Shown: in pieces, positions 43,845-52,279 of the stretch
How positions within the stretch are numbered: position 1 is the first letter of the stretch
Layout of the letters: every line of letters begins with the position of its first letter
Assembly (NCBI GenBank): GCA_016707445.1
Contig: JADJHR010000003.1
Coordinates: forward strand, 310,001 to 374,000
Length of the DNA: 64,000 bases
DNA from: Rubrivivax sp.
GTDB taxonomy: Bacteria; Pseudomonadota; Gammaproteobacteria; Burkholderiales; Burkholderiaceae_C
Reading direction: 5' to 3'
Made by a program: the position numbers and the translations under genes
Notes under the pieces: model-generated
Databases searched by the model: none
Told to the model about the DNA's origin: nothing
What the model saw: the letters and a program-made list of their open reading frames with translations, nothing else

Positions 43845-44939
43845 TCAGGCGCCCACGAAGCCTGTCACTTCGAGGCCATAGCCGGCCATGCTGGGCATGG
43901 GCCGCGGGCTGCCCAGCAGCTTCATGTGGCGCACACCCAGCTCGCGCAGGATCTGCGCACCCACGCCGTAGGTCCGCAGGGCCTGCTGGTTGCGCGTGGC
44001 CGATTCAGCGGCCGCGGCCTCAGGCACCAGCTGTTTGAGCAGCACATCGGTGTCGTGACTGCAGTTGAGCAGCACTGCGACGCCGCGCGTGGACGCCTGA
44101 AGCGTCTGCAGCGCCCGCCCCAGCGGCCACGAATGCCCGGCGGCTGCGGTGTCCAGCATGTCCAGCGCGGTGAAGGGCTCGTGCACGCGCACCAGCACCT
44201 CGTCGCCCGGGCCCCATTGCCCATGGCTCAAAGCCAGGTGCACGCCGCCGCCATGGTCACGCCAGACGCTGCAGGCAAATTCGCCCTGCGGCGTGCACAT
44301 CGGGCGGTCGCCGACGCGCTGCACCAGCGTCTCGTTGCGGCTGCGGTAGCCGATCAGGTCGGCGATGGTGCCGATCTTCAGCTCGTGCTGACGGGCAAAC
44401 ACTTCCAGGTCCGGCAGGCGGGCCATCGTGCCGTCGTCCTTCATCACCTCGCAGATCACGGCGGCTGGCGTCAGCCCGGCCATGCGCGCCAGGTCGCAGC
44501 CGGCTTCGGTGTGGCCGGCGCGCATCAATACGCCGCCGTCCTGCGCCAGCAAGGGAAAGATGTGGCCGGGCTGGACCAGGTCGGACGCCTTGGCGTCGCG
44601 CGCCACCGCGGCCTGCACGGTGCGCGCCCGGTCGGCCGCCGAAATGCCGGTGCTGACCCCGGTGGCGGCTTCGATCGACACCGTGAACGCGGTGCCGTGC
44701 CGCGCGCCGTTGCGGGCTGCCATCGGCGGCAACTGCAGCCGCTCACAGTGTTCGCGCGTCAGCGTCAGGCAGATCAGCCCACGCGCAAAGCGCGCCATGA
44801 AGTTGATCGCCGCCGGGCTGACATGCTCGGCCGCCAGCACCAGGTCACCCTCGTTCTCACGGTCTTCCTCGTCGACCAGGATCACCATGCGGCCGGCCGC
44901 CAGGTCGGCCACCAGTTCGGGGATGGGGGAGATGGGCAT
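43845..44939 (-). CDS. ribBA: RibBX: 3,4-dihydroxy-2-butanone-4-phosphate synthase with inactive GTP cyclohydrolase II-like domain
   Basis: A 364-residue protein. Residues 1-205 are the RibB enzyme: acidic loop ILVDEEDRENEGDLVL, HTEAGCDLARMAGL and VICEVMKDDGTMARL. The C-terminal part has the RibA outline (LVRVHEPFTALDML; RTYGVGAQILRELGV) but the zinc Cys triad expected after the VRVH segment is missing: HSECLTGD-like sequence with SLRCDC is replaced by HEPFTALDMLDTAAAGHSW. It therefore matches the RibBX hybrid known from proteobacteria, and a separate RibA is needed. MPISPIPELVADL at 44939 is chosen as start by family fit, since no ribosome site is clear. Confidence 0.9.
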   Translation of the reverse strand: MPISPIPELVADLAAGRMVILVDEEDRENEGDLVLAAEHVSPAAINFMARFARGLICLTLTREHCERLQLPPMAARNGARHGTAFTVSIEAATGVSTGISAADRARTVQAAVARDAKASDLVQPGHIFPLLAQDGGVLMRAGHTEAGCDLARMAGLTPAAVICEVMKDDGTMARLPDLEVFARQHELKIGTIADLIGYRSRNETLVQRVGDRPMCTPQGEFACSVWRDHGGGVHLALSHGQWGPGDEVLVRVHEPFTALDMLDTAAAGHSWPLGRALQTLQASTRGVAVLLNCSHDTDVLLKQLVPEAAAAESATRNQQALRTYGVGAQILRELGVRHMKLLGSPRPMPSMAGYGLEVTGFVGA

Positions 44940-45002
44940 GGAGGGGATTGTAGGAGGGTGGCTGCGGCCCATCCGGCTGTTCAGCGGCGATGCCATAACG
45001 AC

Positions 45003-45024
45003 AGCGGGCCCCGAAGGGCCCGCT
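45003..45024 (-). terminator. Hairpin terminator downstream of the PEP-CTERM gene
   Basis: The arms agcgggccc and gggcccgct form a perfect nine-base stem with a cgaa loop, 22 bases after the stop of the PEP-CTERM gene in its direction of transcription. Only a short T-poor tail follows, so strength is uncertain. Confidence 0.6.
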
Positions 45025-45046
45025 GGTTCGGAAAGTACTGACTGGT

Positions 45047-45832
45047 TCAGCGTCGTGCGCGCCGTGCTGCGCCGGCCGCGGCCAGTGCCGCCAGGGCCAA
45101 CAGGGCGGACATCGGCTCGGGTACGGTGGGCGGCTGCGTAGTACGCAGGCTTCCGACCATCATGTCGTCGAAACCAAATCCGTCTAGCGAGTCGCCTTGC
45201 GAAACGACGAACTGCAGGCTCGTGTAAGTCTTGGTGGTATCGACGAAGCCCCAGAACATCAGCCCCCCGTCGGCCGCTCCCCCGGCGTTGTTGTCTTGAA
45301 TCGACCGGGTGGTCTGGCCGCCGGAAGAATCGGTCAGGATGACGTCGAGCGAGCCGCCGAAATCACCAATGTCGGTGCCGTAGACACCAAATGCGGAAAC
45401 TGCGGCGCTGAACGTCAGCGTGAACGAATCTGCCACTTCGAGGTACTTGCGAACGTCGGACGATGCGCCCGTACCGGTGGTGTCGAAGCGCCCCGTCGGA
45501 CTTGCTCCCCCGACTTGAGCCAGGGTGTCGCTGACGACGAACATTTGATCACCGGTCAAGCTGCCAGTGATGCCGCCCGCTGAACCACTGAAGTTGATAT
45601 TGAGCGTGGTGCTAGAGGACGGAGCAAAATTGGCGAACGAATCAAAGTTCTCGCTGCCTACGCTGGTCAAGGCCGCAACAAAATTGTCTCTGGCTGTCTT
45701 TGGGGTGCCATCGACCGTACCGATAGGACCTGAGTTCCTGACACCTGAATAGACGGTGAGGGACGCTTGGGCTGCCGCCGCTCCAGCAAGGAGCGCCACG
45801 GCAATACCAATCGAACGAAGTTGGGAGATCAT
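45047..45832 (-). CDS. PEP-CTERM sorting-domain protein
   Basis: A 261-residue exported protein. A signal peptide (MISQLRSIGIAVALLAGAAA, cut near AQA) opens it. The C-terminus is VPEPMSALLALAALAAAGAA followed by RRARR, the sorting signal recognised by exosortase: motif PEP, hydrophobic helix, basic tail. The centre is Gly/Ser/Thr/Asp-rich and probably beta-sheet (STTLNINFSGSAGGITGSLT). Base composition is lower in GC than the flanking riboflavin genes. AAGGA precedes the ATG, and a sigma-54-type promoter lies upstream. The function, often in exopolysaccharide or floc formation, is not known. Confidence 0.93.
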   Translation of the reverse strand: MISQLRSIGIAVALLAGAAAAQASLTVYSGVRNSGPIGTVDGTPKTARDNFVAALTSVGSENFDSFANFAPSSSTTLNINFSGSAGGITGSLTGDQMFVVSDTLAQVGGASPTGRFDTTGTGASSDVRKYLEVADSFTLTFSAAVSAFGVYGTDIGDFGGSLDVILTDSSGGQTTRSIQDNNAGGAADGGLMFWGFVDTTKTYTSLQFVVSQGDSLDGFGFDDMMVGSLRTTQPPTVPEPMSALLALAALAAAGAARRARR

Positions 45833-45892
45833 TCTGAGTCCTTCTTGAAGATGTCGATTGGGGCCGGGGCCCTTTCAAGTACTGATGACCTT

Positions 45893-45912
45893 CTCAGCAA
45901 GACTCATGCCGA
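45893..45912 (-). promoter_or_regulatory. Sigma-54-type promoter of the PEP-CTERM gene
   Basis: On the minus strand the sequence reads CGGCATG-AGTC-TTGCT. The sigma-54 consensus is TGGCACG-N4-TTGCW, so the -12 block fits fully and the -24 block at five of seven positions, with GG and GC exactly ten bases apart. Transcription would start about 54 bases before the ATG at 45832. PEP-CTERM genes are known to be controlled by RpoN with PrsK/PrsR in some betaproteobacteria, which supports the call. Confidence 0.7.
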
Positions 45913-45998
45913 TTAGCTCTAACATCATGAAAAACAACGGCTAGAGATCAAATCTGGAATCACCGACAGCGATAGTGTCAAGCATCCCGACACCTGTG

Positions 45999-47132
45999 TC
46001 AGAGCGCGCGTTTGGGCGTCTGCGGCAGAAACGCCCTCAGCCTCAAGTCGTCACCCACGGACTTGCATTCGGTCCATGCAAAGTTGAGACCGTCTGAGAG
46101 CGTGTCGATACGACGCAATTCGGCGACGTTTCGACCGGGCCCAAGCAGCCTCGGCGCCAGATAAACCAACAGTTCGTCCACCAAACCCCCGGCCAGCAGC
46201 GCGCCGTTCAGTGCACTGCCGGCTTCGACGTGAACTTCATTCGCCTCGCGCGCGGCAAGCAAACCAAGCAGCGCATTCAAATCCACGCGGCCATCGGTCG
46301 CTCCACACTCCACAACGTCGGCATGTGCGGATCGCAGCGCCTGGATGTGTTTCTTGCTCCCGCAAGCAGTGGCAATCAAGCAGGTCCCTGGACCTGCGAG
46401 GATAGGCGCATCCAGGGGTGTGCGACACCGCGAATCAGCCACGACACGCAACGGTTGAACCGCAGTGGGCACATGCCTGACGTCCAGTCTCGGCCGGTCA
46501 TGCAGCACGGTGCCGATCCCGGTCAAGATTGCCGACGCCCGCTTGCGCCAGCGGTGCGTGTCGATCCTGGCTTCCTCGCCGGTGATCCACTGGCTGACCC
46601 CGTTCTCCAGTGCGGTGCGCCCATCGAGTGACATCGCCACCTTGAGCCGCACCCAGGGTCTGCCTCGTTCGATGCGGGAAAAGAATCCGACGTTGATCTC
46701 GCGTGCGGCCAGTGCCAGTTCATCGTCCGCAGCAATCTTGTCCACCACGATGCCTGCAGCGCGTAACCGATGCATTCCCACGCCGGCCACGCGGGGAAAG
46801 GGGTCACCCGTGGCCACGACCACACGCGCCAGTCCGGCGGCCACCAGCGCGTCGCAACAAGGCGGCGTTCGTCCTTGGTGCGCACAGGGCTCCAGCGTGA
46901 CCCAGGCGGTGCCCCCGCGCAGGTCGACCCGGGCAGATGCAGCCTGCGCCAGTGCAACCGCCTCGGCATGCGGTCCCCCGGCATGCTGCGTGAAGCCTTC
47001 GGCGGCCATGGTGCCGTTTGCGGCCGCGATGACACATCCCACGCGGGGGTTCGGGTCGGACAGGCCGATCGACTCTGCGGCCAACGCCAGCGCACGCGTC
47101 ATGCGGACACGGTCGGCGGCGTCGATGTTCAT
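45999..47132 (-). CDS. ribD: RibD, bifunctional pyrimidine deaminase/reductase of riboflavin synthesis
   Basis: A 377-residue enzyme. The deaminase half has the zinc motifs GGPHAEAVAL and TLEPCAHQGRTPPCCDAL. The reductase half begins about residue 150 with PWVRLKVAMSLDGRTALENG and includes EVHVEAGSALNGALL. It carries out two early steps toward lumazine. The PEP-CTERM gene separates it from ribBX, and riboflavin synthase (ribE), often found here in related genomes, is absent from the window. Confidence 0.95.
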   Translation of the reverse strand: MNIDAADRVRMTRALALAAESIGLSDPNPRVGCVIAAANGTMAAEGFTQHAGGPHAEAVALAQAASARVDLRGGTAWVTLEPCAHQGRTPPCCDALVAAGLARVVVATGDPFPRVAGVGMHRLRAAGIVVDKIAADDELALAAREINVGFFSRIERGRPWVRLKVAMSLDGRTALENGVSQWITGEEARIDTHRWRKRASAILTGIGTVLHDRPRLDVRHVPTAVQPLRVVADSRCRTPLDAPILAGPGTCLIATACGSKKHIQALRSAHADVVECGATDGRVDLNALLGLLAAREANEVHVEAGSALNGALLAGGLVDELLVYLAPRLLGPGRNVAELRRIDTLSDGLNFAWTECKSVGDDLRLRAFLPQTPKRAL

Positions 47133-47160
47133 GCCTGAAGGATCGAGGTCAGGTCATTCC

Positions 47161-48394
47161 TCAGGAACTCGGCTGGTGATCCCAGGTGTTGCCCTGGAGC
47201 AGCGGCGTTGCCGTGTCGTCGGCCGGGCAGCTGAAGGCAGTCGTCCCGTCGCCGGCGGGTATGACCAGGAAATTCTGATTGACCAACGATTGGGTGAGAT
47301 CGAGATAGTCAAGCGGGTGTTCGGCATTGCTCATCTTGCGGTTGGGCGTCGGACTGGCGCCGGTGCAACTGGCGGTGCTGCCGGCTGCACCCCAGATGAC
47401 GCTGCCCACTGCCGGGTGACAGCCGCGAACCGGTGTGTAGCGGCAGACGCGGTGTCGACTGGCCGAGGCGTCAGCGGCCGAAGTGGCCACTGACAAAGTA
47501 CCGCCGGTCAGGTACGAGCGGCCACTCCACTTCGAGCCGGCCAACGGATCCACCGGTACGGCACAGAAATAGGCGACGTAGTGCGGTTGCTGATCCTTGA
47601 AGCAGGCCACCGTGAGTGGTGCCGGATCTGTGGCGGCGACCGCCACGTCGAGTGCGAAAGCTGCGCTGGTTGGGGTCTCGGCATCGGCCGGGAGCGGTTG
47701 CGCAGGGCCGGTGGCGTAGTTCACGAACCCAGCCAATAGTCGCAAGTAGACGGCGGTGCAGGTTGTCGGGCTCGTACAACTCTTCTCGATGAATCCGGTG
47801 GCGTTGTTGAACACCCAGAACACGCTGGCGCCAGGCGGCGTGAAGGTGCTGGTGCCATCGCCCTGGTCGACGGCCGCCGGCGGAATCGCCGCATCGCGGC
47901 CCCTGGGCTGACGTGTCAGCGTCCCTCCCCAGGCCGGAATGCCGACTGCGACTGCCAGCTCGGGCAGGCTGCCGGTGATCGACGACGCCAACCGCACCGA
48001 CTGGGAGGGCACCGTTGCGGTCGACCCATTGCACGTCGACGATCAGGTTCTTGCTGCGGCCGCTGCCCAGGTCGGGAGTGGTCGCGGTGCGCACATAGCT
48101 GGCGTTGGTGCCGACGATGGTCTGCGGTGCCTGGTCGATCAGATCAGCCCAGGCCAGGCGACCGGCGGTGTTGGTCATGACGGTGAATGTTCGTCGGCTT
48201 TCGATGGCCTGGTGCGCCAGGCGTGTGGCCTCCGAGCGTTGTTTGGCGATGTCCGAGTTCTGCCGCATCGAGCTTTGCATCGCCACCACACCCAGCATGC
48301 CGAAGGCCATCACCGCCAAGGCGACCAGAGCCTCGATCAGCGAGACGCCGCGTGATCCTGACTGAAGGCATCGATGCCCACGAAAGCGGATCAT
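47161..48394 (-). pseudogene. pilV: Type IV pilus minor pilin PilV, one-base frameshift
   Basis: The N-terminal frame starts at 48394 with a type III signal: SRGVSLIEALVALAVMAFGM. It continues to VDVQWVDRNG, then the reading frame changes and VPSQSVRLASSITGSLPELA runs on to the stop at 47161. Removing one C of the CC pair at 48012-48013 gives WVDRNVPSQSVRL and a complete protein of about 410 residues. Its start overlaps the pilX stop. The long C-terminal region with many Cys is unusual for PilV and may carry a surface role. Confidence 0.8.
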
Positions 48395-49722
48395 CAGAAG
48401 TCCTTCCAGGTGCCGGGCACCATCACGAACGACCCGGTGCCGTAGCGCAGCAGATTCAGGATGTCGGCGTCGTAGGCGATGGTTGCGGTGGACGTGCCGC
48501 TGACGGCGCTTTCGGCCATCGCGGCGCCTGTGATCGCGCCTGAACCGGCCATGGCCCAATCTGTGGCTTGTGAGTAGACCAAGCCGTAGATCGTGGCGTT
48601 GGTGGTGAACTGCACATTGCCGGTGGCGACGATCGCCAACGGTGCAGCAGCGCTGCCGATGTCGCCGCCGGTATCGACGTTCAGGCCACCGTTCAACCAG
48701 ATGACGCGGCCGGGGTTCTGGTCGCCGGCCGTTCGCACCTGTGCCGCCGTGCAATTGCCGACGCAGTTCAGAATCACTGTACCGGGCTGGTCGCGGTAAG
48801 TTGTCCACCTCATGCCAAACGTGGCCACGAACATCGCGTTGGCGCGGTCCGCTGCGGCAAAGTCAGCAAACATCAGCGAGGCATCGTTGTCGATGAACGA
48901 GGCATTGTTCGGGCTGCCAGGAATGGTCTGCAATCGCAGACCGACGGGTGTCACGGCGCCGCCAGCTTGCGCGGTGACCCCCGATCCCTTGGGGTTGCTG
49001 TTGAACAGGCTAAGGTCTGCAGGGCCACCCGGGTTGACGGCAATGGTGGTGCGCGCCGTCAGCGCCGCGGTCGGGGCGGACGTGACCGCGCCTTTGAGCG
49101 TCACATAGGCCGTCGCTCTGGCTCGGCCTTCGTTGTCGGCACCGGCACCATCGAACCTGAGGCAGGCCTCTGAGTACAAGGTGCAGCCGTTGACTTCGAT
49201 GCGGACCAGCTGACCGCGCGCCGCAATGGGATGCTGCCGGAATCTGACCCTGAAAGCAGGGCTGACAGCCGACCCACTGGGCAATGTGGGTGCCACGACC
49301 TCGCCCGTTGTCGGGCAACTGCAGTTCCACGTCGTGCCGTTGAAGACACAGCTGGGTTCGAGTGTTCCGGCTGTCGGCAGCACCGCTGCGGGGGGCAGCG
49401 GCGCCACTTTGGGAATCGGTGTCACGAGTCCGGTGGAACCGTCAATGAACAAATAGCGCTGGCGAAAGCTCGTATCGACCACATTGACACTGGGCATGCA
49501 GCTGGCGCCGATGCGACCAGAATTCAGCAGCCCCAGAGCCCACTGCAGGCCAGCCTCGGCAGCCTCGGATGCCTGCGTTGATCGCAGCTGATTCGCCGAG
49601 GTTCTCTGTTCGAAGATCAGGTTGCGGCTGGTGTAGGCCGCAACCATCGACATGATGAAGAACAGCACCATCACCACGATCAGAGTCGCGGCGCCGCGTT
49701 GGCGATTCAACTGGGGGCTCAT
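48394..49722 (-). CDS. pilX: Type IV pilus assembly protein PilX-like
   Basis: A 442-residue protein. Its N-terminus RQRGAATLIVVMVLFFIMSM has a PilX-type leader, then SRNLIFEQRTSANQLRSTQA and a helix-rich start. The large C-terminal part is beta-rich, with six or more Cys that may form disulfides. PilX helps prime pilus assembly and contact-dependent functions. Its start overlaps the pilW stop, and its stop overlaps the pilV start. Confidence 0.85.
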   Translation of the reverse strand: MSPQLNRQRGAATLIVVMVLFFIMSMVAAYTSRNLIFEQRTSANQLRSTQASEAAEAGLQWALGLLNSGRIGASCMPSVNVVDTSFRQRYLFIDGSTGLVTPIPKVAPLPPAAVLPTAGTLEPSCVFNGTTWNCSCPTTGEVVAPTLPSGSAVSPAFRVRFRQHPIAARGQLVRIEVNGCTLYSEACLRFDGAGADNEGRARATAYVTLKGAVTSAPTAALTARTTIAVNPGGPADLSLFNSNPKGSGVTAQAGGAVTPVGLRLQTIPGSPNNASFIDNDASLMFADFAAADRANAMFVATFGMRWTTYRDQPGTVILNCVGNCTAAQVRTAGDQNPGRVIWLNGGLNVDTGGDIGSAAAPLAIVATGNVQFTTNATIYGLVYSQATDWAMAGSGAITGAAMAESAVSGTSTATIAYDADILNLLRYGTGSFVMVPGTWKDF

Positions 49723-50417
49723 TTCGGGCAGATCCAGTTGGGGTTCGACGCGTCGTTGTAGAGCACGACGTCGTTGCGAAGTCGGACGTTGGTCGACAGG
49801 CTGCGCACCACCTGGCTGTCACTTGCGGCCTCACCAGTGACGTCGATTCGATAGTCACGAACCTGTTGCGTGGGCCAGCAGTCGGCTGTTCCGTCGGTGC
49901 ACATCTTCGGGCAGGGCACCACCGTTGCGGGCCAGCTCACGTCGGTGATCGCGAACGCGGTGATCTTCAGAGTACGTCGGTCGGTCAGGTCCTGCCATCC
50001 AGCACCTGCCATCAAGGTTTTGATCGTGAAGTTCGGCGCGTCGTACTTGAACCCGTAGGGACCGGTTTCACCAGGAGCGCGGTTGTAGACAAAGCTGATC
50101 TCCGTGGCCGATGGCTGGTTGACCGTCTGGTTCGCGTTCGGTGCCTCGGTGCCACCGGGCCATACCCACGCATCCATCGCAAGGTTGTATCCCGCGCGGC
50201 GAACCTCGCGGGTGATGATGTCGACCGAAGCGCGCAGGTCCTGCTGGATCTGCGTTTCAAGAAGCAGCTGCCGGTTGTTGCTCAGTTGATTGGCCACCAG
50301 CATGCCCGCGCCGGCGACAACGAACAGTCCTACGGCAATGCCGACAAGCAATTCAACGAGTGACAAGCCGCGCTCGTACGCCCTCGTATGGCCGGCGCTG
50401 CGAGCCTTGGTCAACAT
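49719..50417 (-). CDS. pilW: Type IV pilus minor pilin PilW-like
   Basis: A 232-residue protein with the PilW leader and helix ERGLSLVELLVGIAVGLFVV, and the family segment LQQDLRASVDIITREVRRAG with AGYNLAMDAWVWPGG. It is one of the minor pilins that start pilus assembly. The start overlaps the FimT-like gene by seven bases. Confidence 0.88.
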   Translation of the reverse strand: MLTKARSAGHTRAYERGLSLVELLVGIAVGLFVVAGAGMLVANQLSNNRQLLLETQIQQDLRASVDIITREVRRAGYNLAMDAWVWPGGTEAPNANQTVNQPSATEISFVYNRAPGETGPYGFKYDAPNFTIKTLMAGAGWQDLTDRRTLKITAFAITDVSWPATVVPCPKMCTDGTADCWPTQQVRDYRIDVTGEAASDSQVVRSLSTNVRLRNDVVLYNDASNPNWICPK

Positions 50418-51031
50418 GCTTGCACCTGCATCTTCGACCCTGCCGGGGCACAGACGCTGGGTCGTCCGGCCAGTCCAACAATGGTGTTCAGCGCGCGCTC
50501 CGAATCAATGAAAGTGCGAATCGTGTACTGCGTGAGCGGCGGCGAAATGAAGTCAGTGGGAACTTTGTAGAGCGCGCCCGTGATGGGTTCGAATGCGAAC
50601 TCGATTGGCTGACCTCCTTGGGGCCGAACCTGAACCTTGGTGTCCGATTTGACTTGCACCGTCTTGATTTCGACTAGACCGGCAGCGGTGCAAGGCGTGG
50701 CGTTGCGGCAATCACATTGAGTCGCATTGTTTGTGTACGTGTAGAGGGAATAACAGGTGCCACTTGCATTAGAGCGAAATGTCACTCTTACATAGGCGTT
50801 GCGCGTTGCGGATTCGGATCGTGCGAATTGCAGGTCAGTCACCAGTTGCGAGTTGATGCTTTGCAGGCGCTGTGACTCGATCATCCTCTGGAACGAAGGT
50901 GCGGCTAGCGTGATGACAATGACCGTCAGCGCCACAACGACCATCAACTCGACAAGCGTAAAACCGCGCGATGTCGTTTGGGAACAATGAACGGTGCTGA
51001 AACCTCTCGTCGGAATCAGTTTCCCCTTCAT
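50411..51031 (-). CDS. GspH/FimT-family pseudopilin
   Basis: A 206-residue protein with leader and helix SRGFTLVELMVVVALTVIVI, then the GspH/FimT stretch LVTDLQFARSESATRNAYVR. The start at 51031 is chosen because GGAG lies six bases before it and it overlaps the PilE stop; 51034 and 51046 are alternatives. Several Cys in CDCRNATPC suggest disulfides. Base composition is somewhat lower in GC than the surroundings. Confidence 0.85.
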   Translation of the reverse strand: MKGKLIPTRGFSTVHCSQTTSRGFTLVELMVVVALTVIVITLAAPSFQRMIESQRLQSINSQLVTDLQFARSESATRNAYVRVTFRSNASGTCYSLYTYTNNATQCDCRNATPCTAAGLVEIKTVQVKSDTKVQVRPQGGQPIEFAFEPITGALYKVPTDFISPPLTQYTIRTFIDSERALNTIVGLAGRPSVCAPAGSKMQVQAC

Positions 51032-51507
51032 CATCTGCTCCAGCACTTGTCGGTGCCGGCATAGGCCAAGCTACCGCCAGTCGTGCTCGACGCATAGCTG
51101 ACATTGCCACCGCTCATCTGCACGGCCAGCTTGGCGCAGCTGCCATCGCTTTCCTGACTGCTACCACTGACTGCCGTGGCAACGGCTTCGTAGCCGATGG
51201 CAGTGACATTGGCCAGCGACAGGGCGTAATAGCCGCTCGATGTCGTCGCTGCAATTCCCAAGCCAGTGGGCGCCGAAGCGCTCAGGTCCGAGCTGTAGGC
51301 CGCGTTGTTCGACCGCCAACGTTCTTGTGCCTGCTGCACGTTGGATAGCGCGGTGAATGCCTCGGATCGCCGCCCCTTGCGAATCGAGCCCATGAAACTC
51401 GGAAATGCCACGGCGGCCAGTATCGCGACGACCACCACCACGATCATCAACTCGATCAACGTGAAGCCGCGTTGACCGGTGTGGGGACGGATCTGGCGTG
51501 TTGGCAT
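51031..51507 (-). CDS. pilE: Type IV pilin PilE-like
   Basis: A 158-residue pilin-like protein. The prepilin leader and N-terminal helix read QRGFTLIELMIVVVVVAILA, with Glu at position 5 after cleavage. The globular part is short and carries two Cys near the C-terminus, DGSCAKLAV and GTDKCWSR, which would close the D-loop. It may be a minor rather than the major pilin because the pilin genes around it are minor pilins. Confidence 0.88.
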   Translation of the reverse strand: MPTRQIRPHTGQRGFTLIELMIVVVVVAILAAVAFPSFMGSIRKGRRSEAFTALSNVQQAQERWRSNNAAYSSDLSASAPTGLGIAATTSSGYYALSLANVTAIGYEAVATAVSGSSQESDGSCAKLAVQMSGGNVSYASSTTGGSLAYAGTDKCWSR

Positions 51508-51606
51508 GGCCCGATTATCGAGACAAGCTGTGATTTCAGATGCAGGGCCGCGGCCGTTGGTCCGCCCGTTGGCACCGCCTGTCGCGGCGATACCGGGCTT
51601 AGGGGG

Positions 51607-52146
51607 TCAGCAGGCGGGGTGCCCAGCCGGGCTGCCGGCAGCCTGGCAGGTTCGGGTGCGCCCCATCACGTTGACCACGACCTTCAGTTGAGCCCCCTGG
51701 TCGTTGCGCACGGTCAGCGTGCCGGTGGGTGTGACCGTGCCCTGTGTGCCACTGAAGGCCATGCTGGTCGAATTGCTGGTGATGCCGATGCGCCGTGAGG
51801 CCGGCAGCTGTACCGAGCGCAGCGTCCAGCTCGTGCCGGTGCAGCTGGCACCGACTTCGGGTGTGCAGGTGCAGGCCGAAGGGCTGCCGGTGTGGATCAC
51901 GTAGCAGCTGCCGGCCGCGCCCGATTGCACGTGAAAGCGCAGCGTTTGATCCAGTGAGACCGCGCTGCTGCGGGCGTACTGCAGGTCGGTGCGCAGCAGG
52001 GCGGCGGCTGAATTCAGTTGCTGTGTTGCGCGCAGCTGATGCAGCTCGGGCAGGCCCGACCCGAGCAGAACCGAAACGACGCCGAGCACGGCGGCCGATT
52101 CGACAAGCGTCAGACCCGATTGGCGTGGACGGGGGCCGTTGGGCAT
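51607..52146 (-). CDS. GspH/FimT-family pseudopilin
   Basis: A 179-residue protein with the leader and helix QSGLTLVESAAVLGVVSVLL and the segment LLRTDLQYARSSAVSLDQTL. The usual Phe after the processing Gly is Leu here. It contains a Cys-rich loop ACTCTPEVGASC that matches the one in the gene at 50411-51031, so the two FimT-like genes probably arose by duplication. It is the first of six pilin genes that run on to pilV. Confidence 0.82.
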   Translation of the reverse strand: MPNGPRPRQSGLTLVESAAVLGVVSVLLGSGLPELHQLRATQQLNSAAALLRTDLQYARSSAVSLDQTLRFHVQSGAAGSCYVIHTGSPSACTCTPEVGASCTGTSWTLRSVQLPASRRIGITSNSTSMAFSGTQGTVTPTGTLTVRNDQGAQLKVVVNVMGRTRTCQAAGSPAGHPAC

Positions 52147-52279
52147 GCTGTTCTCCTGTGTGAGCCGATGCGGTCACTGTAGGAAAACGGCCCTTGCGGC
52201 GCGCCCCCAGCGCGGGGGCCTGGAGGGCTGGAAAAGGTGGGCCCCCGGATGGTCCCCCCGGTCGGGGGATGGGGTGGGC

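Noticed and set aside
44940..45046. FMN riboswitch before ribBX
   Set aside because: The gap is short, holds the terminator hairpin of the PEP-CTERM gene and lacks the conserved FMN aptamer segments.
51508..51606. Sigma-54 promoter before the PilE-like gene
   Set aside because: A TTGGCAC sequence is on the wrong strand and its spacing to the next GC is 11 bases instead of 10.
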